Below, piece after piece: positions 63,513 through 64,000 of a stretch of DNA of 64,000 nucleotides. Made by a program: the position numbers and the translations under genes. This DNA is from Mycolicibacterium sp. TY81 (GTDB lineage Bacteria > Actinomycetota > Actinomycetes > Mycobacteriales > Mycobacteriaceae), in NCBI RefSeq assembly GCF_018326285.1, contig NZ_AP023362.1, positions 1,984,001 through 2,048,000 of the forward strand, read 5' to 3'. The notes below the pieces were generated by a model that was not told the DNA's origin, did no database searches, and worked only from the letters and a program-made list of their open reading frames with translations. Positions within the stretch are counted from its first letter, which is position 1. Each line of letters starts with the position of its first letter.

Positions 63513-64000
63513 AAACAACCTTGTCCAGGCCCACCAGGGCGCGATGGTAAATCTCGTCGGCATCCAGCCGGCGCATCTCTTCGGCGAGGCAGTCGCGAGC
63601 TTCCCTGCGCGCCAACGGAATGCGGGCCTCCGGTCGGCCGGTGCGGGTGAGCGATGCGGTGACACCGGTCTGCGGGCGGCTCAGCGTGATGGTCTCGGTC
63701 GGCCGGGTCAGCACGACTTTGAGGTCACCGACCGCGCGCGTCACCGGACCGTCGATGCAGGCCGCCAGCCAGCCGGCCAGGATGTCCAGCGCCGGTTCGT
63801 CTTTCAGCCCCGACACCAGCGCTTCGGTGATCGGTTCGTACGGGGCCTGGTCCAGCGCCGCGGCGAGCAACGCCCGCCAGTACGTCACCCGGCTCCAGGC
63901 CAGATCGGTGTCCCCGGACGTATATCCGGCCAGCCGGCTCTTGATGCACGTCAAGGGGTCTTCGCCGTTGGTGGCGTCGGTGATCCGGCGGATCGCCAGC
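63505..64000 (-). CDS. opcA: Glucose-6-phosphate dehydrogenase assembly protein OpcA, 5' end outside window
   Basis: The C-terminal about 165 residues are visible: [40 protein letters not shown] and a tail ending GLDKVVYV. OpcA helps assemble or activate G6PDH (zwf), which should lie upstream outside the window. Operon with pgl, as in M. tuberculosis Rv1446c-Rv1445c. Confidence 0.93.
   Translation of the reverse strand, partial: LAIRRITDATNGEDPLTCIKSRLAGYTSGDTDLAWSRVTYWRALLAAALDQAPYEPITEALVSGLKDEPALDILAGWLAACIDGPVTRAVGDLKVVLTRPTETITLSRPQTGVTASLTRTGRPEARIPLARREARDCLAEEMRRLDADEIYHRALVGLDKVVYV

Overview
The window is high-GC actinobacterial DNA and reads as the chromosome of a rapidly growing, Mycolicibacterium-type mycobacterium. 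The gene order follows the Mycobacterium tuberculosis blocks Rv1379-Rv1392 (pyr, mihF, gmk, rpoZ, coaBC, metK), Rv1393c/Rv1399c-Rv1412 (monooxygenase, lipH, lipI, priA, fmt, rsmB, rpe, ribD, P55, lprG, ribE), Rv1415-Rv1423 (ribBA, ribH, uvrC, rapZ, yvcK, whiA) and Rv1436-Rv1446c (gap, pgk, tpiA, secG, pgl, opcA). An MspA-family porin and a PEP carboxylase gene point to a fast-growing environmental species. All names rest on protein motifs and remembered family members; no database search was possible.

Layout. 1-7324 is accessory: a partial PLP-fold amino acid deaminase/aldolase, an AraC regulator, an FAD monooxygenase, a Tat-exported sulfatase, a serine hydrolase and an MFS symporter. 7341-15963 is the pyrimidine operon pyrR-pyrB-pyrC-(Rv1382-like)-carA-carB-pyrF, translationally coupled throughout and preceded by a PyrR-binding mRNA leader. 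15951-18672 holds a DUF2330 protein, a duplicated pair of small secreted proteins and a 757-base gap before mihF. 18673-22551 is mihF, gmk, rpoZ, coaBC, metK. 22604-25446 is an lpqS-like/cysK2/MFS operon that in M. tuberculosis lies elsewhere (Rv0847-Rv0849). 25553-28965 is a Baeyer-Villiger-type monooxygenase and two HSL-family esterases. 28964-36360 is yhhN, a helicase-motif-deficient priA, fmt, rsmB, rpe, ribD and an orphan 81-residue gene. 36445-41748 is p55/lprG and the riboflavin genes.

42237-45621 replaces the M. tuberculosis lprH/Rv1419 position with a three-gene coupled cassette. It encodes a MurL-type glutamyl epimerase (PP-loop plus four-Cys motif), a divergent MurD-type ligase (MurD2) whose D-Glu-binding motifs are altered, and a protein resembling class IV PLP aminotransferases with the Schiff-base lysine replaced by Arg. 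This is the best candidate for an under-described system: a second route to the D-Glu residue of peptidoglycan. 45631-53794 is uvrC-rapZ-yvcK-whiA and gap-pgk-tpiA. 53799-58523 holds secreted and porin genes, secG and ppc.

58529-62404 is an aliphatic amidase locus with Pseudomonas-type AmiE and AmiC, a single-AAA ClpB-like ATPase and a divergent MarR regulator. AT-rich TTCA-TGAA palindromes lie in both of its control regions. 62407-64000 opens the pentose-phosphate operon (coiled-coil protein, pgl, opcA).

Many genes start 6-8 bases after a TANNNT -10 hexamer and lack a Shine-Dalgarno sequence, which predicts widespread leaderless transcripts.
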